DNA from: a virus
Direction: 5' to 3' (one strand)
Length of the DNA stretch: 28,762 nt
IMG/VR virus record: IMGVR_UViG_3300042565_000887
Span: 1-28,762 of that record
In this document: one piece after another, positions 15,109 through 22,796 of the stretch
Layout: each line of letters begins with the position of its first letter
How positions within the stretch are numbered: position 1 is the stretch's first letter
The notes under the pieces: model-generated
Seen by the model: the letters and a program-made list of their open reading frames with translations, nothing else
Database searches by the model: none
What the model was told of the DNA's origin: nothing
Made by a program: the position numbers and the translations under genes

Positions 15109-15491
15109 AGTTTGCGAATCACAATTTCAGTAGCGCCCGAATGCTCAACCTTCTCAGGAGCATAATGGCCGGCGCCTCTGCCAATCTCGCGCAAAGCCCC
15201 CGTAGCGGCTGAAAAGTCGGCCACCTCCTCGGCAGATGCGGCAATTCTAGCCAGCCTTTCAAGCCATTTGTCTTTGCTCATATCAAACTTGCGATCGGCT
15301 TTTTCGGCCACTTTTGCCCGCAATTCTTCAATCCTAGACATCACCTCAACACGATTAGCCAATCGAGGTCCGGCAGTTTCGGCTGACTCTGGCGTGCAAT
15401 TCCAGCCATCACGATAAGCCTTAGCCGCTGGCGTGCTTAGCGCCACTGCTTGTGCAAATGCTTCATGCTTAAGGTTTTTTAGTGCTGGCAT
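15105..15491 (-). CDS. Terminase small subunit
   Basis: A 128-residue protein with start ATG at 15491; the open frame reaches 15674 but that lies inside the DnaB gene. It has the classic layout: an N-terminal DNA-binding part (NLKHEAFAQAVALSTPAAKAYRDGW, then ESAETAGPRLANRVEV, residues about 6-45), a coiled oligomerisation helix (MSRIEELRAKVAEKADRKFD) and a short C-terminal tail (ATEIVIRKL) for contact with the large subunit. It recognises the packaging site in phage DNA. The large terminase follows after one intervening gene. Confidence 0.85.
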   Translation of the reverse strand: MPALKNLKHEAFAQAVALSTPAAKAYRDGWNCTPESAETAGPRLANRVEVMSRIEELRAKVAEKADRKFDMSKDKWLERLARIAASAEEVADFSAATGALREIGRGAGHYAPEKVEHSGATEIVIRKL

Positions 15492-15492
15492 A

Positions 15493-16767
15493 TCAATTAA
15501 AGTCTTCTCTGATTTCTTTGAAAGTAAAGGTAGGCCCTGAAAATGCCAGTGGAATTGTCCAATTGCGTGCGCCGCCTCGGTTTTTGTCACAATACAATCT
15601 TCGCTGAGTTTCGTCTGATACGCCATCAACCTCAACTTTTGAAATAATGAACACGCTATCAGCATTCTGACCAATAGCCCGAGACTCGCGCAATTTACCG
15701 TAATCGTTTAGCTGTGAAGCTGTGAGGATGTGGCAACCACTGCGACGTGCTGCATTCTTCATGCGTCTGGATACGCTGGAAACGATTTCTTCCCGAGTTG
15801 CGCCCTTGCGTCCCTCTTCCTCAAGCAACTGGAGATAATCAACGACGGCTAAATCGTAGCCGCCTTGTTCGATGTCGGCCAAGATGTCTGATGCCGTGGC
15901 ATTGTCGGTGTCGATCAAATCACAACCTAGGTCTGAAAGCTCACGAATTGACCGCATAAGCATATCCTGCTGACCTCGACTCATTAGGCCATTGTAAAGC
16001 GAGGCATTATCAACGCCGCTGTCTTCGCTCAATATTCGCAACGTCTGCTCTGTAATCGGCATTTCTAGCGAATACCAAGCCACTCTGGCGCCTGATCTCA
16101 GCGCATTTCTCGCGCAGTTTTGCATGATAGCGCTTTTACCGTCGGAAGGCAGGCCCGCAAATACAGTGACACGGCCTTTCTGAAGTCCTCCGCATTTCTT
16201 GTCCATCGTATCAAACCCAGTTGTGAATCCTGCTAATGCGCCCCCTTTGCTCATTCGTTCCTGGATCTCGTCCATCGTTTGATCCATTGCCGTTTTCAAT
16301 GTTACCCGTGACAGTTTGCGGATTGTTGACTTTGCCACGGATTCCAGCGCTTCCTGAGCCTGCTCAATCGCGTTAGCGATGCTAATGCTTGAATCTTGGA
16401 ATATGGCCAGTGCTTTGGAATGCGCTTCGATATGGCACCGAGCGAGATACTTGTCTTGAACAATGCGCTTGTATTGCAGGTAATGGACAGGCGACGGAAC
16501 GAAACAATAAAGCTCTGTGATATAAGCAGCTCCGCCAATTTGCTCAAGCTCTCCCTTTTCCCGGAAATGATTAGCCAGAAGAATAGGGTCAATTGGCGTG
16601 CCTATGTCGTAAAAGGCAATAAGAGCGGTAAAAATACGCCTGTGCTTTTCAAGATCAAAAGCTGAAACATTAAGTGTATTTCTAGCCTCTCCGATTCGAT
16701 TGACTGGATCTTGTAGGAGGCATGAGAGAAGCGATGATTCAGCCTCATGTGATACTGGCATGTTCAT
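15493..16767 (-). CDS. Replicative DNA helicase, DnaB family
   Basis: A 424-residue protein, start ATG at 16767 (ATGA overlap with the initiator-like gene; the frame extends two codons further). The N-terminal domain (EAESSLLSCLLQDP, about 8-21, and HRRIFTALIAFYDIGTPID) is the DnaB N-domain. The RecA-like core has Walker A GLPSDGKS (205-212), an SLEM segment with the catalytic Glu (E235), Walker B DLAVVDYLQLL (305-315) and a C-terminal basic finger (DKNRGG). It unwinds DNA at the fork and probably is loaded by the upstream protein. No phage DNA polymerase or primase is seen. Confidence 0.93.
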   Translation of the reverse strand: MNMPVSHEAESSLLSCLLQDPVNRIGEARNTLNVSAFDLEKHRRIFTALIAFYDIGTPIDPILLANHFREKGELEQIGGAAYITELYCFVPSPVHYLQYKRIVQDKYLARCHIEAHSKALAIFQDSSISIANAIEQAQEALESVAKSTIRKLSRVTLKTAMDQTMDEIQERMSKGGALAGFTTGFDTMDKKCGGLQKGRVTVFAGLPSDGKSAIMQNCARNALRSGARVAWYSLEMPITEQTLRILSEDSGVDNASLYNGLMSRGQQDMLMRSIRELSDLGCDLIDTDNATASDILADIEQGGYDLAVVDYLQLLEEEGRKGATREEIVSSVSRRMKNAARRSGCHILTASQLNDYGKLRESRAIGQNADSVFIISKVEVDGVSDETQRRLYCDKNRGGARNWTIPLAFSGPTFTFKEIREDFN

Positions 16768-17462
16768 AAGCATGATTGAGGGCGGATTGGTTGAGCTTTC
16801 GGTTTTGGTTTCTCGTCCTCATAGCGTTTCGAGTTCAAGTAACTTGCAGGATATGGAATGTATTGTCCTGAATCTTTAGTCCAGTCTTCAGACTTACGTT
16901 GCCAGTCTAAAACATTAAGAACGGTAATGAGATCTGGTTTGATTTTGTTCCATGCTTTCAGAGCGTCTGATTTAGCGGTCTTTCTTGGGTATGCTGTCCA
17001 AAATTCCTCAAAACCTTCCCAATCCGAAGGATATACTTTCCCTTCCTTGTTCCCTTCCTTTCCCTTCCCTTCCTCCTTGGAGTCCTCCAAGATCATTCCA
17101 AGATCATTCTTGGAGTCTTCTTGGAATACGCTGGAAGCCTTGAGTTTACTTGGATTCGGCTTGTCCACCCTTTGATGCTTAGCAAAGTTCTTAATCTTAC
17201 CAATAGACCTTCCTTGATCATCTTTGCCCAGGTCAATCCACCCTACGCTGGAAAGGTCTTGGAGTGCTCTTGGAATCTTCGTGGAATCCTCCAAGAATGG
17301 AAAGACCTGTCCACGAATCAGCACTGGATTGGCTAGGAAGTATCCTTCATCGTCTGCCCAGTTGAGCAGAGCAATGGCAAGTAATCGAGTGAACTCAGAC
17401 TTACTACACAATCCTTCGTGCATCCAAAATTCAGGCTTAATGGTTCGTATTCTCATAAACAT
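16764..17462 (-). CDS. Replication initiator / helicase loader-like protein
   Basis: A 232-residue protein; start ATG at 17462 chosen because GAGGG lies 6-10 bases before it (starts at 17456 or TTG at 17474 are possible). The N-terminal winged-helix-like part (RIRTIKPEFW, SEFTRLLAIALLNWADDEGYF, RALQDLSSVGWIDL) is typical of phage replication proteins. A charged Lys/Glu/Gly linker lies at about 113-143. The C-terminal part (FEEFWTAYPRKTAKSDALKAW, YIPYPASYLNSKRYED) is the shared tail of phage O/DnaD-like initiators. It overlaps the DnaB gene, like lambda O-P. Its gene holds two 11-base repeat arrays, probably the origin, and a hairpin precedes it. Confidence 0.8.
   Translation of the reverse strand: MFMRIRTIKPEFWMHEGLCSKSEFTRLLAIALLNWADDEGYFLANPVLIRGQVFPFLEDSTKIPRALQDLSSVGWIDLGKDDQGRSIGKIKNFAKHQRVDKPNPSKLKASSVFQEDSKNDLGMILEDSKEEGKGKEGNKEGKVYPSDWEGFEEFWTAYPRKTAKSDALKAWNKIKPDLITVLNVLDWQRKSEDWTKDSGQYIPYPASYLNSKRYEDEKPKPKAQPIRPQSCL
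17039..17078. other. Polypyrimidine/polypurine tract beside the origin-like repeats
   Basis: Forty bases of nearly unbroken C/T on the plus strand (one G), coding for the Glu/Gly/Lys-rich linker on the minus strand. It directly abuts the CTTGGA array. Strand-biased tracts next to iterons are known melting regions in lambdoid origins; here the tract may also simply reflect EGK codons. Confidence 0.4.
17076..17141. repeat. Origin-like iteron array 1 (six 11-base units)
   Basis: Consecutive 11-base blocks start at 17076, 17087, 17098, 17109, 17120 and 17131: CTTGGAGTCCT, CCAAGATCATT twice, CTTGGAGTCTT, CTTGGAATACG and a weaker CTGGAAGCCTT. CTTGG and CCAAG are inverse forms, producing inverted repeats such as CCAAG-ATCATT-CTTGG. 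The 11-base period is out of step with codons, so a repeated peptide cannot explain it. Likely binding sites for the initiator. Confidence 0.65.
17247..17301. repeat. Origin-like iteron array 2 (five 11-base units)
   Basis: Blocks at 17247, 17258, 17269, 17280 and 17291: GCTGGAAAGGT, CTTGGAGTGCT, CTTGGAATCTT, CGTGGAATCCT, CCAAGAATGGA. Same word and same 11-base pitch as array 1, about 105 bases away and also inside the initiator-like gene. A single CTTGGATT lies between the arrays at 17149. Confidence 0.6.
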
Positions 17463-17476
17463 AAAATCCCTCAACT

Positions 17477-17524
17477 CTGCCGTCGAGTTGGAACGCGCCC
17501 AATGAAAAAGCGCCCCGACGGCAG
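17477..17524 (-). promoter_or_regulatory. Leader hairpin before the initiator-like gene
   Basis: Perfect 9-base arms CTGCCGTCG (17477-17485) and CGACGGCAG (17516-17524) enclose an inner GCGC/GCGC stem (17495-17498 with 17510-17513). In the mRNA the structure ends about 7 bases before the GAGGG ribosome site. It may adjust initiator dosage or mark an upstream transcript end. It contains no U-run long enough for a clear terminator. Confidence 0.5.
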
Positions 17525-17598
17525 GATTGAAGGATTAATGTTTGAATGATCATTGTATAATTGCCAGAGGGTTCCAATCCTTTACCCGGCGTCTCAGT

Positions 17599-17614
17599 TT
17601 ATCAGATTTGAGAA
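17599..17614. promoter_or_regulatory. Operator-like palindrome, site 4 (TTATCA-GATT-TGAGAA)
   Basis: One mismatch from the shared pattern. It lies in the 166-base gap before the initiator-like gene. On the minus strand it overlaps a possible promoter: TTGTTC, 18 bases, TGATAA. That placement would suit repression of replication genes. Confidence 0.45.
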
Positions 17615-17628
17615 AATCAAAAGAACAA

Positions 17629-18000
17629 TTACCACGGAATTTCTCCGCCATCGTCTTCTAATGGCGAGGGAGCGGCCTTTGCAACCTGCCGAGTCGGGCG
17701 AGCTTGCGATTGATGGCCTTCGTTGCTCCACTCCTTGCCGTTGCCGATGATCGGCAGCTTAGCGGCTCCGCTTTCTCGCTCCTCTTTGGTTGATGGCTCA
17801 GCGACAAAGTGCGTGTTGCCGTAGTCGTCCTCGCCGTTCTTGTTCGAGATGGCTTCTAGATTCAGATAAACCTTGCCGTTTTGGTGTGGCTTGGCCCTGC
17901 TCTTAGCGATGCGGATCACAACGCAATCCTCGCCCTTGATTGTTGCTTTGCATGCTCCCTGGAGTTGGAGCAGGTTGATTGAGATGTTTAGTTTTTTCAT
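17629..18000 (-). CDS. Putative single-stranded DNA-binding protein
   Basis: A 123-residue protein starting MKKLNISINLLQLQGACKA, overlapping the VRR-NUC gene by 4 bases. The first ~70 residues are beta-rich (CVVIRIAKSRAKP, GKVYLNLEAISNK), compatible with an OB fold. A Gln/Arg/Pro/Ala-rich linker follows. The last residues DDGGEIPW closely resemble the acidic, aromatic C-terminal tip of SSB proteins (DDDIPF), which recruits partner enzymes. Position in the replication and recombination block agrees. It is shorter than bacterial SSB (about 178), and no full SSB signature is seen, so the call is moderate. The 166-base gap after it holds the palindrome and leader hairpin. Confidence 0.6.
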   Translation of the reverse strand: MKKLNISINLLQLQGACKATIKGEDCVVIRIAKSRAKPHQNGKVYLNLEAISNKNGEDDYGNTHFVAEPSTKEERESGAAKLPIIGNGKEWSNEGHQSQARPTRQVAKAAPSPLEDDGGEIPW

Positions 18001-18365
18001 GGTTTTAAGTAGTTAAGGATTTCTAGTTTTGCGGCATCAAAGCCTCGGCAGACCACGACTAAATAGCCGTTATCCGACAACCTGCGATGCCATTCTTTCT
18101 GCGCCTGCGAAACAATGCCGCCTGTAACGCGCTTCATTTCAATAAACATTCCTGAATAGCCGTGACGAGGAATCGCCAAAAACAAATCAGGAACGCCAGC
18201 TTTCAAGCCTTCAGATTTCAGCTTGCCTGCCTGCGCCTTTGAAACGTGCGCGCCGTTTGGCACCGAAAACAATGACGCAAGCTCGTGGATTGTTTTACTT
18301 TGGATCGTAGCCCAGGCCACTAACGCGCGTTGCTCAACGTGTTCGGAATATGACGGAGCTTTCAT
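17997..18365 (-). CDS. VRR-NUC family nuclease
   Basis: A 122-residue protein; start ATG at 18365 gives an ATGA overlap with the helicase gene (a start at 18386 is less likely). The VRR-NUC core is complete: SEHVEQRALVAW (7-18, Glu11), VPNGAH (35-40), GLKAGVPDLFLA (53-64, Asp60), FIEMKR (74-79, Glu76-x-Lys78) and SQAQKEW (86-92). It is a stand-alone PD-(D/E)XK nuclease. Phage homologues are commonly beside SNF2 helicases and are thought to act on branched or replication DNA. Coupling to helicase and methyltransferase suggests a shared pathway. Confidence 0.9.
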   Translation of the reverse strand: MKAPSYSEHVEQRALVAWATIQSKTIHELASLFSVPNGAHVSKAQAGKLKSEGLKAGVPDLFLAIPRHGYSGMFIEMKRVTGGIVSQAQKEWHRRLSDNGYLVVVCRGFDAAKLEILNYLKP

Positions 18366-19720
18366 GCTACCCTCCCTTGCAGCCATGACGGCATTTGAGC
18401 AACAGCTCGGCCATGATAAGCTAGCTTTGTTGACGTTCCCTGCCCTCCCATAATGGCCTTGACCATAGCCTTCTTCATCTGATCGTGTTGCCCTGCCTTG
18501 CGCTCAATCGTGCGCCAGACGGGAAGCTCTGCATCGGATATGACGACGTGAACATTGACCGGCCTCGTTTGACCAAATCGCCACTCGCGCCGGATTGCCT
18601 GATAAAACGACTCGTAGCTGTAGCTAATGGACGCAAATACCATGTGACTTGCATGTTGCCAGTTCATCCCAAATCCACAGATGGACGGCTTGCTAATCAG
18701 CACGCGAGCGCGGCCCTCGCTGAAAGCATTCATCCTATCCTCCTTAGCATCAATCGAATCAGATCCCTTTACCTCCACAGCATCAGGAATTAGCTTTGCC
18801 AACAACTCGCTTTCATCATTCGATTCACACCAAACAAGAGACGCTTCACTTGTGCAGTTTGCCAATTCAGCAGCAAGGCCGCACCGCTCTTTCAACGTGA
18901 GCCGCTTTGTTTTGTGCAAGTCCGTTGCCGATGATGTGGGCATCATAAACAACTCGCCCTCATCACCCGCCTGCATTGGAGTGTTAACCGTATGAGTGTG
19001 AGTTTGGAGCTTGGGCAAAATATAAGCGCCATCTTCAAAGCCCAGATCGGAAGGCATCGAGACGCACGCGGCCCAGCTTCCTACCCATGCCCAAAAGTCA
19101 GCTTCGGCGTGGCCTTTAATCTTATAAACGCCCACTTTTGACGGGTCATTGATAAACCAGCGAGCTAGCATTTCAGTCGATGGCATCACGCCGAGGAACT
19201 GTGAATGGTTGCCAAGCTCCATGTGATCGTTAGGCGCTGGCGTAGCGGTGCAGGCTAGTCGGTATTTAGTATCACTAAACTGATCACAAAGAAGCTGCTT
19301 CGTCTTGCCCATGAAGCCCTTGAGGATTGAGCTTTCATCGAGCACGACGCCAGCGAAACGACGGCAGTCGAATTTATCAAGACGCTCGTAGTTCGTGATC
19401 GTGACGCGGCTGGAAACAATGCCATCTTTTGAATAAACGACATCCATGCCAAGACGACTTTGTGCCTCTTTGACTGTCTGGCTTGCCACCGCCAGCGGTG
19501 CTACAATAAGCACCTCGCCGGGAACGTGCCGCGCCCATTCGCATTGAGTGATGGTCTTGCCGAGTCCAGTATCGAGGAACAAAGCAGAGCGGCCTTTCTC
19601 AAGGGAAAACTCTGCAACTTTCTTTTGAAACGGGAAAAGCGACTTATGAATGCCGCTGTGATTAATCGGCATGGAAGCAGGCATGAGCTTCTTGGAGTTG
19701 AGGAAATCGTGATAATTCAT
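18362..19720 (-). CDS. SNF2/DEAD-like superfamily 2 helicase
   Basis: A 452-residue superfamily 2 ATPase. Motifs in order: Q-like FPFQKKVAEF (29-38), Walker A DTGLGKT (50-56), TNYE (109-112), Walker B DESS (128-131, in place of DEAH), TATPAPN (158-164), motif V-like ISKPSICGFGMNWQ (342-355) and motif VI QAIRREWRFGQTRPV (374-388). The RxxRxGQ motif is characteristic of SNF2 translocases. Overlaps at both ends (4 bases each) tie it to the methyltransferase and to VRR-NUC. The role is probably DNA remodelling or branch processing in replication and recombination. Confidence 0.9.
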   Translation of the reverse strand: MNYHDFLNSKKLMPASMPINHSGIHKSLFPFQKKVAEFSLEKGRSALFLDTGLGKTITQCEWARHVPGEVLIVAPLAVASQTVKEAQSRLGMDVVYSKDGIVSSRVTITNYERLDKFDCRRFAGVVLDESSILKGFMGKTKQLLCDQFSDTKYRLACTATPAPNDHMELGNHSQFLGVMPSTEMLARWFINDPSKVGVYKIKGHAEADFWAWVGSWAACVSMPSDLGFEDGAYILPKLQTHTHTVNTPMQAGDEGELFMMPTSSATDLHKTKRLTLKERCGLAAELANCTSEASLVWCESNDESELLAKLIPDAVEVKGSDSIDAKEDRMNAFSEGRARVLISKPSICGFGMNWQHASHMVFASISYSYESFYQAIRREWRFGQTRPVNVHVVISDAELPVWRTIERKAGQHDQMKKAMVKAIMGGQGTSTKLAYHGRAVAQMPSWLQGRVA

Positions 19721-20685
19721 AGCATAAACTCCGGTTGAGCTGAGGCAGCAGCGAGAAAGCCTTTAGCGTGTTCGTAATACTCTGGCTTCAATTCGGAGCC
19801 GATAAACTTCCGGCCCATCTCAACGGCGCAAACGCCTTCACTGCCAATGCCCGTGAACGGAGAAAATACCACATCGCCAGGATTGCTCCAAAGTTGAATA
19901 GAACGCCGAATTACGCCAAGCTGCAAAGGGCAGATATGCTTTTCGTCCTTGCTAGACTTGGCGATCTTGAAATTAAGCACGTCCTGTTGATCAACGTCCC
20001 ACCATACCGGCTCAGCGTAACGCCTCCAAATGTTAATGGAGTCCACCGCTGCAACCGTATTGCGTGAATATGGTGAAGGATGATAACAACCTTCCTTGCG
20101 CGGATCGAGGTCAGCGTCGCCGATGTAACCAGCAAAACCTCCGCGAGAGATTGGCTTTGTTGACATCATGCCTTCAAGTGGTGGCTTACGCATGATGATA
20201 AGGTAATCGGCCATGCCTTGCCGGAGTTGCGATTGATCTCGAAGGACTGACTTATGAAGCAGCCCGTTGTTGTTCGTGCGTTCGCGCTCTGTGACTGGGC
20301 ATTTCCATATCGTAACGCGGGAATGAAAATTCCAGCCCTCGGCTTCATGCGCCCTGATGATGTCACCGGGAAAGTCTCGCAAACCTGCGTAGCCATCGCT
20401 GCCAAAATAAGCAGGAAGATCTTTGCAGTGAATGACAGTGAGACGTCCCGGAACGGTAACGCGCAACTTCTCACGAATCAGGAACTTATATTGCTCAAAA
20501 AACTCGGAGTCATCCGCGCAGTTTCCCATATCGGCTACCGAGTCCGAATAAATGTAAAGGTTAGCGAACGGTGGCGAATAAACGCTCAGGTCGATTGAAT
20601 TGTCAGGCATTGAGCTAGCAAGCTCCACGCAATCGGCATTGTATAAGCTCCAGCCTTCGCCGGAGGATTGATCTAAGATATTCAT
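19717..20685 (-). CDS. DNA methyltransferase (N4-cytosine/N6-adenine class, SPPF motif)
   Basis: A 322-residue enzyme. The catalytic motif SPPF is at 37-40, preceded by NADCVELASSMPDNSIDL; the cofactor motif FSPFTGIGSEG is at 274-284 with GSELKPEYYE (296-305) after it. Catalytic motif before cofactor motif makes it beta-class. KHICPLQ (249-255) is also typical. It transfers a methyl group from S-adenosylmethionine to an exocyclic amino group; SPP(W/F/Y) enzymes can be m4C or m6A, so the base cannot be fixed. A large insert at 130-210 may bind the target sequence. It could protect phage DNA from host restriction. The start follows two ATCATCAC words. Confidence 0.9.
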   Translation of the reverse strand: MNILDQSSGEGWSLYNADCVELASSMPDNSIDLSVYSPPFANLYIYSDSVADMGNCADDSEFFEQYKFLIREKLRVTVPGRLTVIHCKDLPAYFGSDGYAGLRDFPGDIIRAHEAEGWNFHSRVTIWKCPVTERERTNNNGLLHKSVLRDQSQLRQGMADYLIIMRKPPLEGMMSTKPISRGGFAGYIGDADLDPRKEGCYHPSPYSRNTVAAVDSINIWRRYAEPVWWDVDQQDVLNFKIAKSSKDEKHICPLQLGVIRRSIQLWSNPGDVVFSPFTGIGSEGVCAVEMGRKFIGSELKPEYYEHAKGFLAAASAQPEFML

Positions 20686-20704
20686 TGTGATGATAGTGAT
20701 GATG
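20686..20704 (-). promoter_or_regulatory. Double ATCATCAC leader before methyltransferase
   Basis: The mRNA reads CATCATCAC, T, ATCATCACA, then ATG at 20685. Bases 20685-20694 read ATCATCACAA and complement the full 10-base loop of the hairpin at 9698-9731. No Shine-Dalgarno lies in the 24-base gap. Confidence 0.5.
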
Positions 20705-20709
20705 TTTCG

Positions 20710-21882
20710 TTATTCCAACTGACCTGCAGGAACGAGTTCCACGCTAGCTTTGCCCATTTCCACGGCACCCGTCAAGACTGCATCGTGAAGATTGTCGAGC
20801 GCCTTGCCTTTTGAGTGCGTGGCATCTTTGAGAAGTTGCTTAACGTCTCCAAGACCGATTGAGCAAAGCGCGGTAAACTGCTCAGCGGTAACTCCGTAAG
20901 CTTCACATGCAGCAAAGACTTTTGTAACGTCGGTGATTGAGCGCCGCCCCTTTTTTTCTCGCAGCGTAAAGAACTGCTGGAACTCGGGATCGTTTTCAGC
21001 CCGCACTTTTGCCACGCCCTCGATGGCGGCAACGTAGCGTTTGACCATTGCCAGCCCATTCATCGCAGATGCAAGACGAGCGGCGGGAAGATCCAACGCG
21101 CGCGCCCACATGGCCTTTCTCTGTGTCTCGCCGTCCATGCCTGCAATGGTAGCAGGCTCGATAGCTTCGACCTCCTGAATAGCTGCTTCTTGAAACTTAC
21201 GGCATCCGTAGCGAGCTTTGCAATATTTGCACCAATCGCCAGCCCGCAAATCATCAGGCCCAGCTTCCATCTCGGCATCAAGAGCGGCGAAAAGCCACGA
21301 CTCCGCAAGCTTTAAACCGTTAGCGTTGAAGTCCGCCGTTGTCGGCTTGCCTTTCATAGGCTGGACAAGCGCAACACGCACGTCAGTCAGCTTGTGCTTT
21401 TTCGCCACTAAGACGGCCAAACTCATAAGCTGCGGATTCTCGATTGCCGTGGCGTGATCGCCGCGCAGGCTTTTAAAGTCGATGAGAAAACCGTGAGTGC
21501 CGGAGATATAGAGCCGGTCAAACTGCCCGGTGAATATCACGTCAGCTTTTGTAAACTCGGTGACTTCCACGACTCCGCCTAGGCGAGTAAGCCCGTAGCG
21601 TTTCTCACTCAGCCTATTCTTGTCATCGTGGCCCCACTCTGCAAGCAAACTGCAAACCTGGCGTTCACACATCTCAGCCGTTTGCACAGCCTCGACGCTT
21701 GCATTGTCTTCAGTCAGTTCGCCGGCAAGAATAGCGTGAACTTCGTTCCCAATATTGGCCTCGGTAGTATCCTCCTCAATTGGGGGCGCTGCAAACTCAG
21801 CTTGATGAGAGCCTGGGCATTCTAGCACGCGATGAAGTTTTGACGCACTAGGCACGTTTTGGAATGGATTGACGTAGCTCAT
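20710..21882 (-). CDS. Cas4/RecB-like PD-(D/E)XK nuclease (DUF2800-like), Bet partner
   Basis: A 390-residue protein. It carries an N-terminal Cys (LECPG, C22), GNEVHA (45-50), the nuclease core GQFDRL (119-124, D122) and IDFKSL (134-139, D135-x-K137), QLMSLAVL (151-158) and a cysteine cluster C218, C221, C227. The one-plus-three Cys layout is the Fe-S arrangement of AddB/Cas4-type nucleases. The C-terminal helical part (REKKGRRSITDV onwards) is less conserved. It overlaps the bet start by 4 bases, so it likely makes 3' single strands for Bet, replacing lambda Exo. Confidence 0.87.
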   Translation of the reverse strand: MSYVNPFQNVPSASKLHRVLECPGSHQAEFAAPPIEEDTTEANIGNEVHAILAGELTEDNASVEAVQTAEMCERQVCSLLAEWGHDDKNRLSEKRYGLTRLGGVVEVTEFTKADVIFTGQFDRLYISGTHGFLIDFKSLRGDHATAIENPQLMSLAVLVAKKHKLTDVRVALVQPMKGKPTTADFNANGLKLAESWLFAALDAEMEAGPDDLRAGDWCKYCKARYGCRKFQEAAIQEVEAIEPATIAGMDGETQRKAMWARALDLPAARLASAMNGLAMVKRYVAAIEGVAKVRAENDPEFQQFFTLREKKGRRSITDVTKVFAACEAYGVTAEQFTALCSIGLGDVKQLLKDATHSKGKALDNLHDAVLTGAVEMGKASVELVPAGQLE

Positions 21883-22796
21883 GGCTGACCTCCTTTCACG
21901 AGCTTAACGATTGCGTCAAACTGCGCAAGGCAGCTCGTCAAAACGTCAGCTGCAGCTTCGGGCAGCGGCACAAACTCAGGATCGGCGAGGCCTTGATCTG
22001 CCATAACGCCGTGAACTTCAGACCATTTAATGCCAGCCACTGCGAGCTTGGCGGCGATTTGTTCAACCTGCGACGGCGGTTCATCGCTTAGAGAAAAGGA
22101 TTCCGCACCCTCATTTGTATTAAACCCATGTGTCAATGCACACTTGGGCGAGGATGCGGCCTCTGACTGAGCCAGAGATTTGTATGGCGGAGGTTGCGGG
22201 CATTCCTCCGGCGTGGGAGTTTTCGGCTTGAAGAGCTTGGAGTCGGTAGCTTTTGGCGTTACATCGCGAGCCATGCCGATACGCTCAGCCTCATCTTCGT
22301 CGGTGATGCCGCTAAAACCAAACGCCACGCGAGCGCACTGGATGGTTGCTTTGTGTCGCAACATGCGATGTTCCATCTTCCACGGGTCGGTGTTACGACG
22401 GCATTCAGCTAAGTATTCAGTGACGCTAGTTGGATGCTTGCGATCTTTGCGATGAATAAGCGCGGTGCATGAAATGAGCTTGCCGTCGTTTTCAGTAAAC
22501 TGAAACTCAATGCCGTCAAATTGAGGATGGTCATTCATCATACGCAGCCAGCCGTCAATGGACACGACTGGAACAATGCCGCCGCCTTTAGCTGGAAATG
22601 CGTAGATTTCCTTTGTGAGCGGATTCAATCCATACTCGTTGGCGACAATGACAAGGCTCATAAGCTCGTCGTCGGACGCGCCTTTGAAGACGGTATTCTT
22701 GAGCGTGCCAAGCAGCTTGGCGGGATCGACGTTGAACTTGCCTGCCATGGTGGCAAGCGCAGATGGTTTAGCGGTAGTAGTAAGTTGTGATGACAT
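21879..22796 (-). CDS. bet: Single-strand annealing protein, Bet/RecT family
   Basis: A 305-residue protein with the Bet signature: LNPLTKEIYAFP (57-68), VPVVSIDGWLRMM (75-87), FDGIEFQF, TEYLAECRRNTDPWK (126-140), MLRHKATIQCARVAFGFSGI (145-164) and DEDEAERIG (166-174). The C-terminal third (about 180-305) is variable and may bind partners. Bet coats single strands and anneals them to complementary DNA at replication forks. It is translated with the nuclease gene through ATGA. Its leader CATCATCACACT precedes ATG, and codons 2-4 (TCATCACAA) repeat the word. Confidence 0.93.
   Translation of the reverse strand: MSSQLTTTAKPSALATMAGKFNVDPAKLLGTLKNTVFKGASDDELMSLVIVANEYGLNPLTKEIYAFPAKGGGIVPVVSIDGWLRMMNDHPQFDGIEFQFTENDGKLISCTALIHRKDRKHPTSVTEYLAECRRNTDPWKMEHRMLRHKATIQCARVAFGFSGITDEDEAERIGMARDVTPKATDSKLFKPKTPTPEECPQPPPYKSLAQSEAASSPKCALTHGFNTNEGAESFSLSDEPPSQVEQIAAKLAVAGIKWSEVHGVMADQGLADPEFVPLPEAAADVLTSCLAQFDAIVKLVKGGQP

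Noticed and set aside
17039-17078. Polypyrimidine tract as a sequence artefact
   Set aside because: It encodes a Glu/Gly/Lys linker in an intact frame and is irregular, so it is kept as a natural tract beside the repeat arrays.
15493-17462. A lysogeny module (integrase, CI, Cro)
   Set aside because: No such gene is seen in the window; the HTH and Arc-like proteins lack features of lambda-type repressors.
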